From: Enterobacter asburiae
Lineage (GTDB): Bacteria; Pseudomonadota; Gammaproteobacteria; Enterobacterales; Enterobacteriaceae
Reading direction: 5' to 3'
Length of the DNA: 64,000 bases
Assembly (NCBI RefSeq): GCF_008080435.1
Contig: NZ_VRKN01000001.1
Location: forward strand, 62,001-126,000
Shown here: piece after piece, positions 17,634 to 26,377 of the stretch
Layout of the letters: every line of letters starts with the position of its first letter
Position numbering within the stretch: position 1 is the first letter of the stretch
Program-made: the position numbers and the translations under genes
The notes under the pieces: model-generated
The model's database searches: none
The model's input: the letters and a program-made list of their open reading frames with translations, nothing else
What the model was told of the DNA's origin: nothing

Positions 17634-18578
17634 ATGCGCCACGCACTTCTTCAACGCTTTGGGCACGGGCTGCTGGTGCTGTGGGCCGCCTTTACCCTCT
17701 CGTTCGTGTTGCTCCAGGTGCTGCCGGGCGACGCGGTGCTGATTAAATTTCAGAACCCGGACCTGGGCTTAAGCCCGGCGCAAATCGAGGAGATGCGCGT
17801 GGCCTACGGCGCGGACAGCCCGCTGTGGCAGCAATACGGCCACACGCTGCTGGCGATGCTGCGCGGGGATTTCGGCTATTCGTTACAGGCCGGAGTGCCG
17901 GTCAGCGAGCTGATTGCCAGCAATCTGCCGGATACCCTGAGTCTCGCCCTGCCCGCGTTTGTACTGGCGGTCCTGCTGGCATTTGCGCTGGCCTTTGCAT
18001 CGCGTCTGCCAGGGCTGCGCTGGCTGAGCAATACCCTCCAGTCACTGCCGGTCCTGTTTATCTCCTTACCGACGTTCTGGCTGGGGATTGCCCTCATCCA
18101 GCTCTTCTCTTTTCAGCTGCGGCTGATCCCGGTGATTAACCCGACGCCTCTGCAGGGGCTGATCCTGCCGATCGTGACAGTCGCGATCCCTATCTCCGCC
18201 CCGCTGGCACAAATTCTGATGCGCAGTCTGGACCAGGTAGCGACGCAGCCGTTTGTCGCCGTCGCCCGGGCCAAAGGGCTGAGTGAAACCGCCGTCCTGT
18301 GGCGTCACGTTACTGGCAACGCCCTGCTGCCGGTCCTGAATATTGCCGGGCTGCTGCTGGGCGAGCTGATTGCCGGGGCGCTGATCACGGAAACCGTTTT
18401 TGGCCGCAGCGGGCTCGGGCAGCTGACCCAGCAGGCGGTGAATAACCAGGATATCGCGGTGCTTCAGGCAGTGGTGATGATTTCCGCCCTCGGTTTTGTC
18501 CTGATCAATCTGCTGGTGGATCTGCTGATGCCGCTGCTGGATCCCCGTCTGCAAACCGTTACCGGAGGTGCATCATGA
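17634..18578 (+). CDS. ABC transporter permease (DppB-like), KPN_01854-type operon
   Basis: Inner-membrane subunit of 314 residues with an N-terminal membrane segment, the periplasmic region and five further hydrophobic stretches. The EAA-like loop is around PFVAVARAKGLSETAVLWRH. The start at 17634 follows TGAGGAGCTGAC; the ORF is open eight codons earlier inside the previous gene. It overlaps the next permease by four bases (ATGA). Confidence 0.82.
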   Translation: MRHALLQRFGHGLLVLWAAFTLSFVLLQVLPGDAVLIKFQNPDLGLSPAQIEEMRVAYGADSPLWQQYGHTLLAMLRGDFGYSLQAGVPVSELIASNLPDTLSLALPAFVLAVLLAFALAFASRLPGLRWLSNTLQSLPVLFISLPTFWLGIALIQLFSFQLRLIPVINPTPLQGLILPIVTVAIPISAPLAQILMRSLDQVATQPFVAVARAKGLSETAVLWRHVTGNALLPVLNIAGLLLGELIAGALITETVFGRSGLGQLTQQAVNNQDIAVLQAVVMISALGFVLINLLVDLLMPLLDPRLQTVTGGAS

Positions 18579-19426
18579 GTCTGGTCGATTACGCTGCCGC
18601 CGCGCGAAAACGCGTTCCAGCGTGGCAGGGAGTGGAATGGCAACCGGGGCTGTGGCTGGCATGGGGGGTGATTATACTCGCCGCTTTTGCCGCCGTGGCG
18701 CCCGGCCTGTTAACCCACTACAGCCCGATTGAGGGCATCGCCGGCGCACAACGCCTGGCGCCGCAGGCGGGACACTGGCTCGGCACCGATCAGCTTGGCC
18801 GCGATGTTTACACGCGTATTGTCTATGGTGCATCACACTCTCTGAGCGCGGCGCTGGCCGCCGTGACGATGGGTCTGCTGGTCGGTACAGGCTTAGGGGT
18901 GATTGCCGGGGCGTTCGCCGGACGCGTTGAGTCGCTGCTGATGCGCTTTGTCGACGTGCTGCTGTCCATCCCGTCTCTGCTGCTCTCGCTGACGGTGATT
19001 ATTCTGCTCGGATTTGGCACCGTTAACGCCGCGATTGCCGTCGGCGTGGCCTCCATTGCCAGCTTCGCCCGCCTCGCGCGCGGTGAAGTGGTGCGCATCC
19101 GGCACACGGATTATGTCGAAGCGGCGTTTGGCAGCGGCGGGACGTTTTTCGCCGTGCTGTGGCGACACATCCTGCCCAACGCGTTAACCGCCGTCCTCGC
19201 CTTTGCCACGCTGCAGTTTGGTCAGGCCATCCTGGCGCTCTCCACGCTGAGCTTTCTCGGCTACGGCACCCCGCCGCCGGTGCCGGAATGGGGCTTGCTG
19301 ATTGCCGAAGGTCGTAACTATCTCTCTACCGCCTGGTGGCTCACCACCTTCCCCGGCGCGGTCGTCATTGCCGTGGTGCTGGCCACCAACCGTATTAGCC
19401 AACAGTTCAGCGGAGGTCGCAAATGA
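18575..19426 (+). CDS. ABC transporter permease (DppC-like), KPN_01854-type operon
   Basis: Second permease of the importer, 283 residues. It shows the OppC N-terminal module ending in HWLGTDQLGRDVYTRIVYG, then membrane helices and an EAA loop near TDYVEAAFGSGGTFFAVLWRH. Four-base overlaps with both neighbours show tight coupling. Confidence 0.82.
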   Translation: MSLVDYAAAARKRVPAWQGVEWQPGLWLAWGVIILAAFAAVAPGLLTHYSPIEGIAGAQRLAPQAGHWLGTDQLGRDVYTRIVYGASHSLSAALAAVTMGLLVGTGLGVIAGAFAGRVESLLMRFVDVLLSIPSLLLSLTVIILLGFGTVNAAIAVGVASIASFARLARGEVVRIRHTDYVEAAFGSGGTFFAVLWRHILPNALTAVLAFATLQFGQAILALSTLSFLGYGTPPPVPEWGLLIAEGRNYLSTAWWLTTFPGAVVIAVVLATNRISQQFSGGRK

Positions 19427-21030
19427 GCGTGCTCTCAGTAGAAAATTTGACGATCAGCTACCGTACCGCTCGCCAGTGGCGAGAGGTGGTGCATAACGTC
19501 AGCTTCACGCTCGGGCGAGGGGAAATGCTGGCGTTTGTCGGCGAATCCGGATCCGGCAAAACGACCACGGCGCAGGCGATCATTGGCCTGCTGGCCGATA
19601 ACGCCCGGCGCGATGCGGGAAAAATATCGCTCAACGGCGAGGAGATTAGCCGATGGTCCGCTAAGCGTCTCGATACCCTTCGCGGGGCGCGAATTAGCCT
19701 GGTGCCCCAGGATCCGGGTAATTCGCTCAACCCGGTGAAAACCATCGGTGCGCAGGTCGGAGAAATCATTCAGCTCCACCAGAAAGTGACCCGCGCCGAG
19801 CGCGACGAGCAGGTGCTCGCCCTGCTGACAAAGGTCGGCCTGAGCCACCCCGAACAACGCATGACGCAGTATCCCCATCAGCTCTCCGGCGGAATGAAAC
19901 AGCGCGTGTTGATTGCCATCGCCATTGCCCTGCGCCCGGATGTGATCGTGGCCGATGAGCCCACCAGCGCGCTGGATGTGACGGTGCAAAAACGCATTCT
20001 CGATCTGCTGGATATTCTGCGCCGGGAATCAGGTACCGCCGTTCTGTTTGTCACCCACGATCTGGCGCTGGCTGCACAGCGCGCGGACAGGCTGCTGGTT
20101 TTTCGCGATGGCGAGGTTCAGGAGCACGGCAACACCACCGATATCGTCCGCACGCCGCAGCACGCTTACACCCGTCAGTTGTTGAGCGATCTCCAGGGCC
20201 AGCGCCTGACCATCGCCCCGGTGGCCGGCCGCCCGCTTGCTTCACCGACCATTCGCGCCCGCGCCATCAGCAAACAATTCTCCCTGGGCAAAGGTCATCA
20301 GCTTCAGGCGCTGGATCGGGTGACGTTTGACGTCAGGCGCGGAAGCACGCATGCGCTGGTCGGTGAATCCGGCTCCGGGAAAACCACCCTCGCCCGTATT
20401 TTGCTGGGTTTTGAACAGGCAGACAGCGGACAGGTCATCATTGATGATATTGATGCCACCGCGCTCAGCCGCGAGGCCCGCCGTCAGCTGCGCCAGAAGA
20501 TCCAGTTTGTCTACCAGAACCCGTTTGCCTCTCTCGACCCACGTCAGACGCTGTTTGAGATCGTCGAAGAGCCCCTGAAGAACTTTTCTCGCCTCAGTAA
20601 GGCGGAGCGAAAGGTCCGGGTAGAGACAGTGGCGCAGCGGGTTGCCCTGCCCGTCGATATCCTGAGCCGCCCCGCCCGGGAACTTTCAGGCGGGCAGCGT
20701 CAGCGCGTTGCCATCGCCCGGGCGCTGATCCTGGAGCCGACCATTCTGGTGCTGGACGAAGCCACCTCCGCGCTGGACGTCACCGTGCAGGCGCAGATCC
20801 TGGCTCTGCTTCAGCAGTTGCAGCAGCAACTGGGATTAACCTACCTCTTTATCACGCACGATCTGTCAACCGTCCGTCGCATCGCCCACAGCGTCACGGT
20901 GCTGCGCAGCGGTCAGGTGGTTGAACAGGGCGACGTCGGAACCTTATTCGCGTCGCCGCAGAACGATTATACCCGCGAGCTGATTGCCGCCATTCCCCAT
21001 TTTTCACCCGCTACGGAGGAGTTCGCATGA
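19423..21030 (+). CDS. Double ABC ATPase of the peptide-type importer
   Basis: A single 535-residue chain carries both ATPase domains that Ddp splits into DdpD and DdpF. Domain 1 has Walker A GESGSGKTT near 39, signature LSGGMKQR and Walker B VIVADEPTSALD; domain 2 has GESGSGKTT near 314, LSGGQRQR and ILVLDEATSALD. Each has the H-loop THDL. It lacks the long cysteine-containing C-terminal extension of DdpD and DdpF. The fused layout resembles GsiA and YejF. It energises the adjacent permeases. Confidence 0.85.
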   Translation: MSVLSVENLTISYRTARQWREVVHNVSFTLGRGEMLAFVGESGSGKTTTAQAIIGLLADNARRDAGKISLNGEEISRWSAKRLDTLRGARISLVPQDPGNSLNPVKTIGAQVGEIIQLHQKVTRAERDEQVLALLTKVGLSHPEQRMTQYPHQLSGGMKQRVLIAIAIALRPDVIVADEPTSALDVTVQKRILDLLDILRRESGTAVLFVTHDLALAAQRADRLLVFRDGEVQEHGNTTDIVRTPQHAYTRQLLSDLQGQRLTIAPVAGRPLASPTIRARAISKQFSLGKGHQLQALDRVTFDVRRGSTHALVGESGSGKTTLARILLGFEQADSGQVIIDDIDATALSREARRQLRQKIQFVYQNPFASLDPRQTLFEIVEEPLKNFSRLSKAERKVRVETVAQRVALPVDILSRPARELSGGQRQRVAIARALILEPTILVLDEATSALDVTVQAQILALLQQLQQQLGLTYLFITHDLSTVRRIAHSVTVLRSGQVVEQGDVGTLFASPQNDYTRELIAAIPHFSPATEEFA

Positions 21031-22016
21031 CGCGAAAACGCCTGGGATTTTTCACCCGCCTGCTTGACGACGCTACGCCGAAGGAGCGCTATCGTCTGGC
21101 AACTGAACAGATCCGCCACGCCGAACGCCACGGTTTTGACAGCGCCTGGATTGCGCAGCACCACTTCCACGAAAGTGAAGGCGGCCTGCCGTCGCCGCTG
21201 CTGTTTCTGGCGCACGTAGCCGCGCATACCGAAACCATCCGCCTGGGCACGGCCATCATTACCCTGCCGATGGAAAACCCGCTGCGCGTCGCAGAAGATG
21301 CCGCCGTGCTCGATTTACTCGCCAATGGCCGCCTTGAAGTCGGTTTTGGTTCGGGTGGCACACCGACCTCATTTCTGCCGTTCGGCCTGACGTTTGAGGA
21401 GCGCGGCGCGGCCTTTGCCGACCATTTGCATGTGATCCAAAGCGCCTGGCGCGGGGATTCACTCACCCATCCGGATAACCACCTTTACCCGCCTGCGCCA
21501 CAGCTTGCTGACCGTATCTGGATTGCCACCTTCTCTGTTGACGGAGCCGTTCGCGCCGCGCAGGCTGGACACGGTTTAATGCTCTCGCGCACGCAGCCGC
21601 GCCCGGCCGATCGGCTGGATTTAACGCTCGACGAGATCCAGAACCCGATTGTGGATGCCTACCTCGATGCGCTGCCTGCGGGCATCGCACCGCGTATTCT
21701 GGCCTCCCGTACGGCGTTCATTGCCGACAGCGACGACTATGCGCTCAAGGTCGCAGCGCCGGGCCTCACGAAACAAGCCCAGCAGCATCGCGCTGCCGGT
21801 CACACGGTTAAAGGTGACAGTGTCACCGACTATCGCCGTCAGTTTGACGCCCATATTGGTTCGCCCGATACGGTGCTGCATTCACTGAATGCTGATTCCA
21901 TTCTCAGGCGCGCCACGGATATCTCATTCCAGGTCCATTCGGTCGAACCCACGCATCGCGACACGCTGCGGTCCATCGAACTGATCGCCGAACGTATTGC
22001 CCCCCACATCCTTTGA
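21027..22016 (+). CDS. Luciferase-like FMN monooxygenase (KPN_01858 family)
   Basis: Protein of 329 residues with the bacterial luciferase-like TIM barrel: the N-terminal FDSAWIAQHHFHESEGGLPSP, the strand RLGTAIITLPMENPLRVAEDAAVLDLLANGR and the GSGGTPTSF loop are characteristic. Such enzymes use reduced FMN and oxygen to oxygenate small organic substrates. The ATGA overlap with the ATPase gene shows that it is part of the transporter operon. No flavin reductase is encoded in this operon. The substrate is unknown; oxidation of the imported compound is inferred. Confidence 0.78.
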   Translation: MTRKRLGFFTRLLDDATPKERYRLATEQIRHAERHGFDSAWIAQHHFHESEGGLPSPLLFLAHVAAHTETIRLGTAIITLPMENPLRVAEDAAVLDLLANGRLEVGFGSGGTPTSFLPFGLTFEERGAAFADHLHVIQSAWRGDSLTHPDNHLYPPAPQLADRIWIATFSVDGAVRAAQAGHGLMLSRTQPRPADRLDLTLDEIQNPIVDAYLDALPAGIAPRILASRTAFIADSDDYALKVAAPGLTKQAQQHRAAGHTVKGDSVTDYRRQFDAHIGSPDTVLHSLNADSILRRATDISFQVHSVEPTHRDTLRSIELIAERIAPHIL

Positions 22017-22026
22017 GGAGACACCT

Positions 22027-23118
22027 ATGTCATTAAGTCAGGACATTCACGCCGAGCTGGCGGAAATTAAACCCGGTTCCCCTCTGGCTGAGGCGCGCGC
22101 CACGCGGGATGCCGCCACGCGCCACGCGCAGGGCAGCTACGAAATCCTCTTTAGCCAGCAGGATGATGATTTTGCACTCGACGAGCGTTTCGCCGTGGCG
22201 GCGAAAGTTGCCAGGTGGCACAGCGCGGAGGCGCTGGCCGCGCACTATGCGGGGTTTGGCCTGGCCGACCCCACCTCAGAACGCCTGACCCCGGCGCTGA
22301 ATTTCGCGCGGCTGCTGACGTTCTCCCCCGTCGAAGCGACGCCTGCAGCGTTAAAGGCGCTGACCCAGGCGGGATGGAGTAAGGAAGGCATTGTTACCCT
22401 GGCGCAGCTCGTCGCGTTTGTGAGCTTCCAGAGCCGACTCATCACCGGGCTGCGGCTGCTGAACGACAAGCCCGTCGCCAAAAGCGATGCGCCGGTGGCG
22501 GCAGGCATCTGGCACACGACCGCAACAACGGTCACCGGAAAGGCGGCCCCCGTCGCGTTTACCCAACAGGAGCTGGGATGGGAGCCGTGGATAGCGGCCA
22601 AACCACTGGCGGACTTCCGTGACGATGAGGTTGCCATCCTGACGAAATTTGGTCATATCGATTCCGACTACTTCCGCCTGCTGGCGCGCAACCTGCCGGT
22701 GCTTGAACAGCGCACACTGACGGATAAAGGGATTTTTTATACATCGGGGGGATTGCCGCGCGCCGAGCGCGAGCTGGCCGCAACGGTAGCCAGTAAAATT
22801 AACGGCTGCATTTACTGCGCATCTGTCCATGCGCGTAAAGCCAGCCAGCTGTCAAAGGATGACGCTGCGGTAGAGGCGCTTCTGGCGGTGCGTCCGGGGC
22901 AATCCCTCAGCGAGGGGCAATCTGCTCGCTGGCAGGCGGAAATCAATTTTGCGGCGGCGCTGTCGGTCACGCCGCCTGCCGCCACGCCGTTGCACCTGGC
23001 CGCGCTGGAAAAAGAGGGGCTGGATACCTTAGCGCAGCTTGATCTGGTGCAGTCCGCAGCGTTCTTCGCCTGGGCCAACCGCCTGATGCTGACCCTGGGT
23101 GAGCCCTGGCTTTCCTGA
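22027..23118 (+). CDS. Two-part CMD/AhpD-like peroxidase protein
   Basis: Protein of 363 residues with two carboxymuconolactone-decarboxylase-like halves. The C-terminal half carries the AhpD-type redox motif CIYCASVH with Cys261, Cys264 and His268. The N-terminal half (about 1-180) resembles a CMD domain but lacks the cysteine pair. It looks like a fusion of two proteins that are separate in some bacteria (Avi_7169/Avi_7170 families, from memory). It may detoxify peroxides or hydroperoxides made by the neighbouring monooxygenase. It ends six bases before the convergent araJ-like gene. This is the 'ahp' seen next to araJ and qnrE on some plasmids. Confidence 0.75.
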   Translation: MSLSQDIHAELAEIKPGSPLAEARATRDAATRHAQGSYEILFSQQDDDFALDERFAVAAKVARWHSAEALAAHYAGFGLADPTSERLTPALNFARLLTFSPVEATPAALKALTQAGWSKEGIVTLAQLVAFVSFQSRLITGLRLLNDKPVAKSDAPVAAGIWHTTATTVTGKAAPVAFTQQELGWEPWIAAKPLADFRDDEVAILTKFGHIDSDYFRLLARNLPVLEQRTLTDKGIFYTSGGLPRAERELAATVASKINGCIYCASVHARKASQLSKDDAAVEALLAVRPGQSLSEGQSARWQAEINFAAALSVTPPAATPLHLAALEKEGLDTLAQLDLVQSAAFFAWANRLMLTLGEPWLS

Positions 23119-23124
23119 AACCTG

Positions 23125-24300
23125 TCAGGCTAGCGCGCGAGCGTTAGCCTGAGCCCGTCTGGCCCGCAGGTGACCGTAGATCAGCAGTGCACTCATGGCC
23201 GAGAAAGAGAGTATTGCCGCCGGCAGCGTGACGTAACGCCAGCTAAAGCCGAGGGTTATCATCATCCCGCCAAAATACGCGCCAATCGCACTGCCGAGAT
23301 TAAACGCCATCTGCCCCCCTGCCGCACCCAGCATCTCACCGCCCTTCGCATTTTGCAGTAGCAGAATTTGTAGCGGCGCAGAGAGTGCGAACAGCCCGGC
23401 ACAGCAGATAAAGCCCATGACCAGCGAGGCCGTTTTCAGTTCGCCAAAGGCGAAAAGCAGCAGCAGTGAGGCGACAATCACCATGTCGGTGGTGGCCGCA
23501 ATGCGCAGCGGGCTAAAACGTCCCGAGAGTTTACCGCTCAGCAGATTGCCTAACACCATGCCAAGCCCCATCAGCATCATGATGGCCGTCATCATCCCTT
23601 CTGAATAACCGGAGACGTTGACCATAAACGGCTTAACGAAGCTGAACCACGCAAACACCCCGGCGTTGCCAAACATGGTGGCGGCAAAAATCAGCCAGGG
23701 TTCTGGTTTTTTCAGAAAGTGGAACTGCTCGGTCAATTTAATTTCTGATGTGTCGTGGATGTCCGGCACCCAGAGCAGAACCGAGAGGATCACCAGCGCA
23801 TCGAACACGGCAATCAGAAAAAAGGTATAACGCCAGCTGAACTGGTGCCCGAGCCAGGTCCCCAGCGGAACGCCCACCAGGTTGGCCACGGTCATACCGG
23901 CGATCATCCCCGCCACCGCGACCGTCACCTTACCCGGTGGCGCAATTTTGGAGAGGATAATCGCCCCGACGCCAAAAATGGCCCCGTGGGGAAAACCGGA
24001 AATCAGCCGTCCCAGCGCCAGCCAGAAGTACGACGTGGAAAACGTAAACAGGGCATTTCCGACAGCGGACATCGCCACCAGAAACAGCAGCGTGGTTTTT
24101 AACGAGAACTTGCCTGAGAACAGCGCCATAATCGGGGCGCCAATCACCACACCGAAAGCATAGAACGAGATCATATTCCCGGCGGAGGGAATCGAAATAC
24201 CGGTGTCATGTGCCAGTTCGGTGAGCACGCCCATAAGGCCAAATTCAGCCATCCCCAGGCCAAATGTGCCAAGTGCCAACGAAAAAATTGTCTTTTTCAT
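23125..24300 (-). CDS. araJ: AraJ-like MFS exporter
   Basis: Twelve-helix major facilitator of 391 residues. It follows E. coli AraJ closely from the start (SLALGTFGLGMAEFG) through SGFPHGAIFGVGAI, QFHFLKKPEPWLIFAATMFG and SAPLQILLLQNAKGGE. AraJ is an arabinose-inducible exporter of unclear physiological substrate. Here it sits just downstream of qnr on the same strand, with 120 bases between, rather than in an arabinose locus. The symbol is by similarity; a paralogue is possible. Confidence 0.82.
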   Translation of the reverse strand: MKKTIFSLALGTFGLGMAEFGLMGVLTELAHDTGISIPSAGNMISFYAFGVVIGAPIMALFSGKFSLKTTLLFLVAMSAVGNALFTFSTSYFWLALGRLISGFPHGAIFGVGAIILSKIAPPGKVTVAVAGMIAGMTVANLVGVPLGTWLGHQFSWRYTFFLIAVFDALVILSVLLWVPDIHDTSEIKLTEQFHFLKKPEPWLIFAATMFGNAGVFAWFSFVKPFMVNVSGYSEGMMTAIMMLMGLGMVLGNLLSGKLSGRFSPLRIAATTDMVIVASLLLLFAFGELKTASLVMGFICCAGLFALSAPLQILLLQNAKGGEMLGAAGGQMAFNLGSAIGAYFGGMMITLGFSWRYVTLPAAILSFSAMSALLIYGHLRARRAQANARALA

Positions 24301-24420
24301 ACTTCAACCACTGGTTAATCACTCGCGACGGGCATTATTGAATAATCTTGTATGGTGAGCCAGTTCAAATCCGTTGGCTGACAGGTTAATCCATTAATTC
24401 AGGTAAGGTTGTGAATACCG

Positions 24421-25065
24421 TTAGCCCAAAACAACGATGCCAAGCCGCTCCATCAGTTGGGCAATCTGATAGCTGTCAAGTTTGACACCCTGCAAATCAA
24501 TACCACGCACGTCCAGTTCACCCAGTTCTGAGTTGGTCAGATCGCAGTGGGTAAAATTGGCTGCTCGCCAGTCAAAAGATGAGAACTCGCCCCCCGACAT
24601 ATCCGAGCCGCTGAAGGTGGCACCGAGTATTTGCGCACCGTTCCAGCGGTTTTCCCACAACTCGCATTTTTCCAGAACCACCTTCGAAAAATTGGCATAG
24701 CTCAGGTTGTTTTTTGTTATGTAAGCACTGCAAAACCAGGTACGCGTAGTGATCATGTTCATAAAACTGGCCCCGCGAAAATCAGCCCCTTGCGCCCTGC
24801 ATTCACGGATTTCGATACCTAATGCATTCGAATGCCTGAAATCCGCCATCGATAAATCGCAGCTTTTGAAAATAGCATCTTTAAGTTGCGCCCGAGTAAA
24901 CTTACCGCCCTGCTGGCTTTCCCGGTCATAGAACTGACAGCCGATAAACTCAGTGCTGGTTAAATCCGTGCCTGAAAAGTCGCAGTTACGAAAGATTGCA
25001 TTCTCTATTTTCTCGCCGGTAAAACGAGTACGACCGATTTTTTCGCCCTCAAAAATCAATGCCAT
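24421..25065 (-). CDS. qnr: Chromosomal Qnr pentapeptide-repeat protein (QnrB/QnrE-like)
   Basis: DNA-gyrase-protecting pentapeptide-repeat protein of 214 residues, the QnrB length. Repeats of A(D/N)(L/F)xx type run through the whole chain, with the QnrB hallmarks EFIGCQFYDRES, SCDLSMADFR, GASFMNMITTRTWFCSAYIT and a C-terminal dimerisation tail. By eye it is about 80% identical to QnrB1. Qnr proteins mimic DNA, bind gyrase and topoisomerase IV and lower fluoroquinolone susceptibility. The ATG at 25065 is chosen because the longer reading frame (GTG at 25095) would place its start in the LexA box. Neighbours araJ and ahp are those carried with plasmid qnrE. Confidence 0.9.
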   Translation of the reverse strand: MALIFEGEKIGRTRFTGEKIENAIFRNCDFSGTDLTSTEFIGCQFYDRESQQGGKFTRAQLKDAIFKSCDLSMADFRHSNALGIEIRECRAQGADFRGASFMNMITTRTWFCSAYITKNNLSYANFSKVVLEKCELWENRWNGAQILGATFSGSDMSGGEFSSFDWRAANFTHCDLTNSELGELDVRGIDLQGVKLDSYQIAQLMERLGIVVLG

Positions 25066-25074
25066 CACACCCAC

Positions 25075-25090
25075 CTGTTTATTTATACAG
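25075..25090 (-). promoter_or_regulatory. LexA (SOS) box controlling qnr
   Basis: On the minus strand CTGTATAAATAAACAG is a perfect CTGT-N8-ACAG LexA site, with the wider TACTGT...ACAGGT close to consensus. It lies ten bases upstream of the qnr ATG. LexA control of qnrB is established, so SOS induction of this gene is expected. Confidence 0.88.
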
Positions 25091-25244
25091 TACACCTCAC
25101 CATTCTAACCCGTTACCTGATGAAGGGAAACACGCTTATCAGACACACATGTCAAAAATTCCCGCGAAGGTTGCAGGTCAGCATTACACTTCAAAGTGTT
25201 AGTTCCTTCTAAGCACATCACCCGATCCGGAGATGAGGATTATC

Positions 25245-26087
25245 ATGGGAAACGCAAAACAGAATAAAACCAAAGCAGTGACCGTGACCAAAGCGAGCGT
25301 AGATAGCATGGTTAAACCCGTGCTGAAGACCAAAGAGTACGAAAAAGAGCTACGTCGCCTGCACGTGGAACTGGTTAAGCTCCAGCAGTGGGTCGTCGCC
25401 AAAGGACTCAAAGTGTGTATTGTTTTTGAAGGACGCGACGGCGCCGGTAAAGGCGGTACCATTAAAGCAATTACCGAGCGCGTCAGCCCTCGAGTATTTC
25501 GCGTTGTTGCGCTGCCTGCCCCAACTGAAAAAGAGAAAAGCCAGCTCTACTTCCAGCGCTATGTGCCACATCTGCCTTCGGCTGGCGAAATCGTGATATT
25601 CGATCGCAGCTGGTATAACCGCGCGGGCGTGGAACGGGTGATGGGGTTCTGCACTGAGGAACAGGTAGAGAAATTTTTGGACGGCACGCCGGTGATGGAA
25701 AAAGCGATGGTGGATGCCGGCATTATTCTGCTGAAATACTGGCTGGAGGTGACGCCTAAAGAGCAGGAGCGCCGCCTGCGCGACCGTATTAACGATGGCC
25801 GTAAAATCTGGAAGCTTTCACCGATGGATATTAAATCCTTTAACCTGTGGGACGAGTACACCCGCGCACGCGACGCCATGTTTGAAGCCACCGATACCGC
25901 CTGGGCGCCGTGGTTTGTGGCGCGTTCAGAGGATAAAAAACGCGTGCGCCTGAATATTATTTCGCACCTGCTTTCGCAGATTCCGTATAAAGAAATACAC
26001 GTAGACAAGGTGGATTTACCGAAACGCAAAATCGGTAAAGTCAAACCCACAAAATACCCGTTCCGGTATGTGGAAGAGCGGTTCTGA
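25245..26087 (+). CDS. ppk2: PPK2-family polyphosphate kinase (class I)
   Basis: Enzyme of 280 residues that transfers phosphate between polyphosphate and nucleoside diphosphates. It has the Walker A-like loop EGRDGAGKGGTIK near residues 61-72, Walker B in IVIFDRSWYNRAGVERVMGF near 115-133, and the lid RRLRDRINDGRKIWKLSPMD. The ATG at 25245 follows GATGAGGATTATC; an ATG at 25233 in the same frame is less well placed. The interval 25096-25244 between qnr and this gene contains the palindrome ACACTTCAAAGTGT (25186-25199) and presumably both promoters. ADP- or GDP-preference is not predictable here. Confidence 0.88.
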   Translation: MGNAKQNKTKAVTVTKASVDSMVKPVLKTKEYEKELRRLHVELVKLQQWVVAKGLKVCIVFEGRDGAGKGGTIKAITERVSPRVFRVVALPAPTEKEKSQLYFQRYVPHLPSAGEIVIFDRSWYNRAGVERVMGFCTEEQVEKFLDGTPVMEKAMVDAGIILLKYWLEVTPKEQERRLRDRINDGRKIWKLSPMDIKSFNLWDEYTRARDAMFEATDTAWAPWFVARSEDKKRVRLNIISHLLSQIPYKEIHVDKVDLPKRKIGKVKPTKYPFRYVEERF

Positions 26088-26143
26088 AATTACTGGAATA
26101 GGCCTCGCAGAATGTAGATTGCCAGGGGATACAGTATTGTTTT

Positions 26144-26178
26144 TTGTTGGCTGCGGTTGATAATAACCGCACCAACAA
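26144..26178 (+). promoter_or_regulatory. Hairpin abutting the antitoxin ribosome site
   Basis: TTGTTGG-C-TGCGGTT (26144-26158) pairs with AACCGCACCAACAA (26165-26178), a 14-bp stem with one bulged C and a six-base loop. Its 3' arm touches the AAAGGAG ribosome site of the next gene. It may act as operator for toxin-antitoxin autoregulation or mask the ribosome site in mRNA. Confidence 0.5.
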
Positions 26179-26188
26179 AGGAGATACT

Positions 26189-26377
26189 ATGACATACCCA
26201 GCAGACCACACCCCCTCCCAACGCATCAAATCGACAAAACCGTCGAGCCACACCCCGGCAGACTCTGCTGACCTGCATCAGCCATCAGAAGCGGATCGTT
26301 CATTTATTCGGTCAATGAATGAGTTTGTCAAAAAACATGGAACCATTACTGATGATGAGTTCTTCAGGGTGCTTTAA
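26189..26377 (+). CDS. Putative antitoxin of a CcdB-type module (atypical, 62 residues)
   Basis: Small hydrophilic protein of 62 residues whose stop overlaps the toxin start (TAATG). The C-terminal third, FIRSMNEFVKKHGTITDDEF, resembles the toxin-binding tail of CcdA antitoxins. The N-terminal 30 residues are rich in Ser, Thr, Pro and His and look disordered; no ribbon-helix-helix DNA-binding segment is seen, unlike classical CcdA. The start at 26189 follows AAAGGAGATACT. The role is inferred from gene order. Confidence 0.6.
   Translation: MTYPADHTPSQRIKSTKPSSHTPADSADLHQPSEADRSFIRSMNEFVKKHGTITDDEFFRVL

Noticed and set aside
25066-25095. Longer qnr start at a GTG (224 residues)
   Set aside because: It would place the start codon and first codons in the LexA box; the 214-residue form matches QnrB and has a ribosome site.
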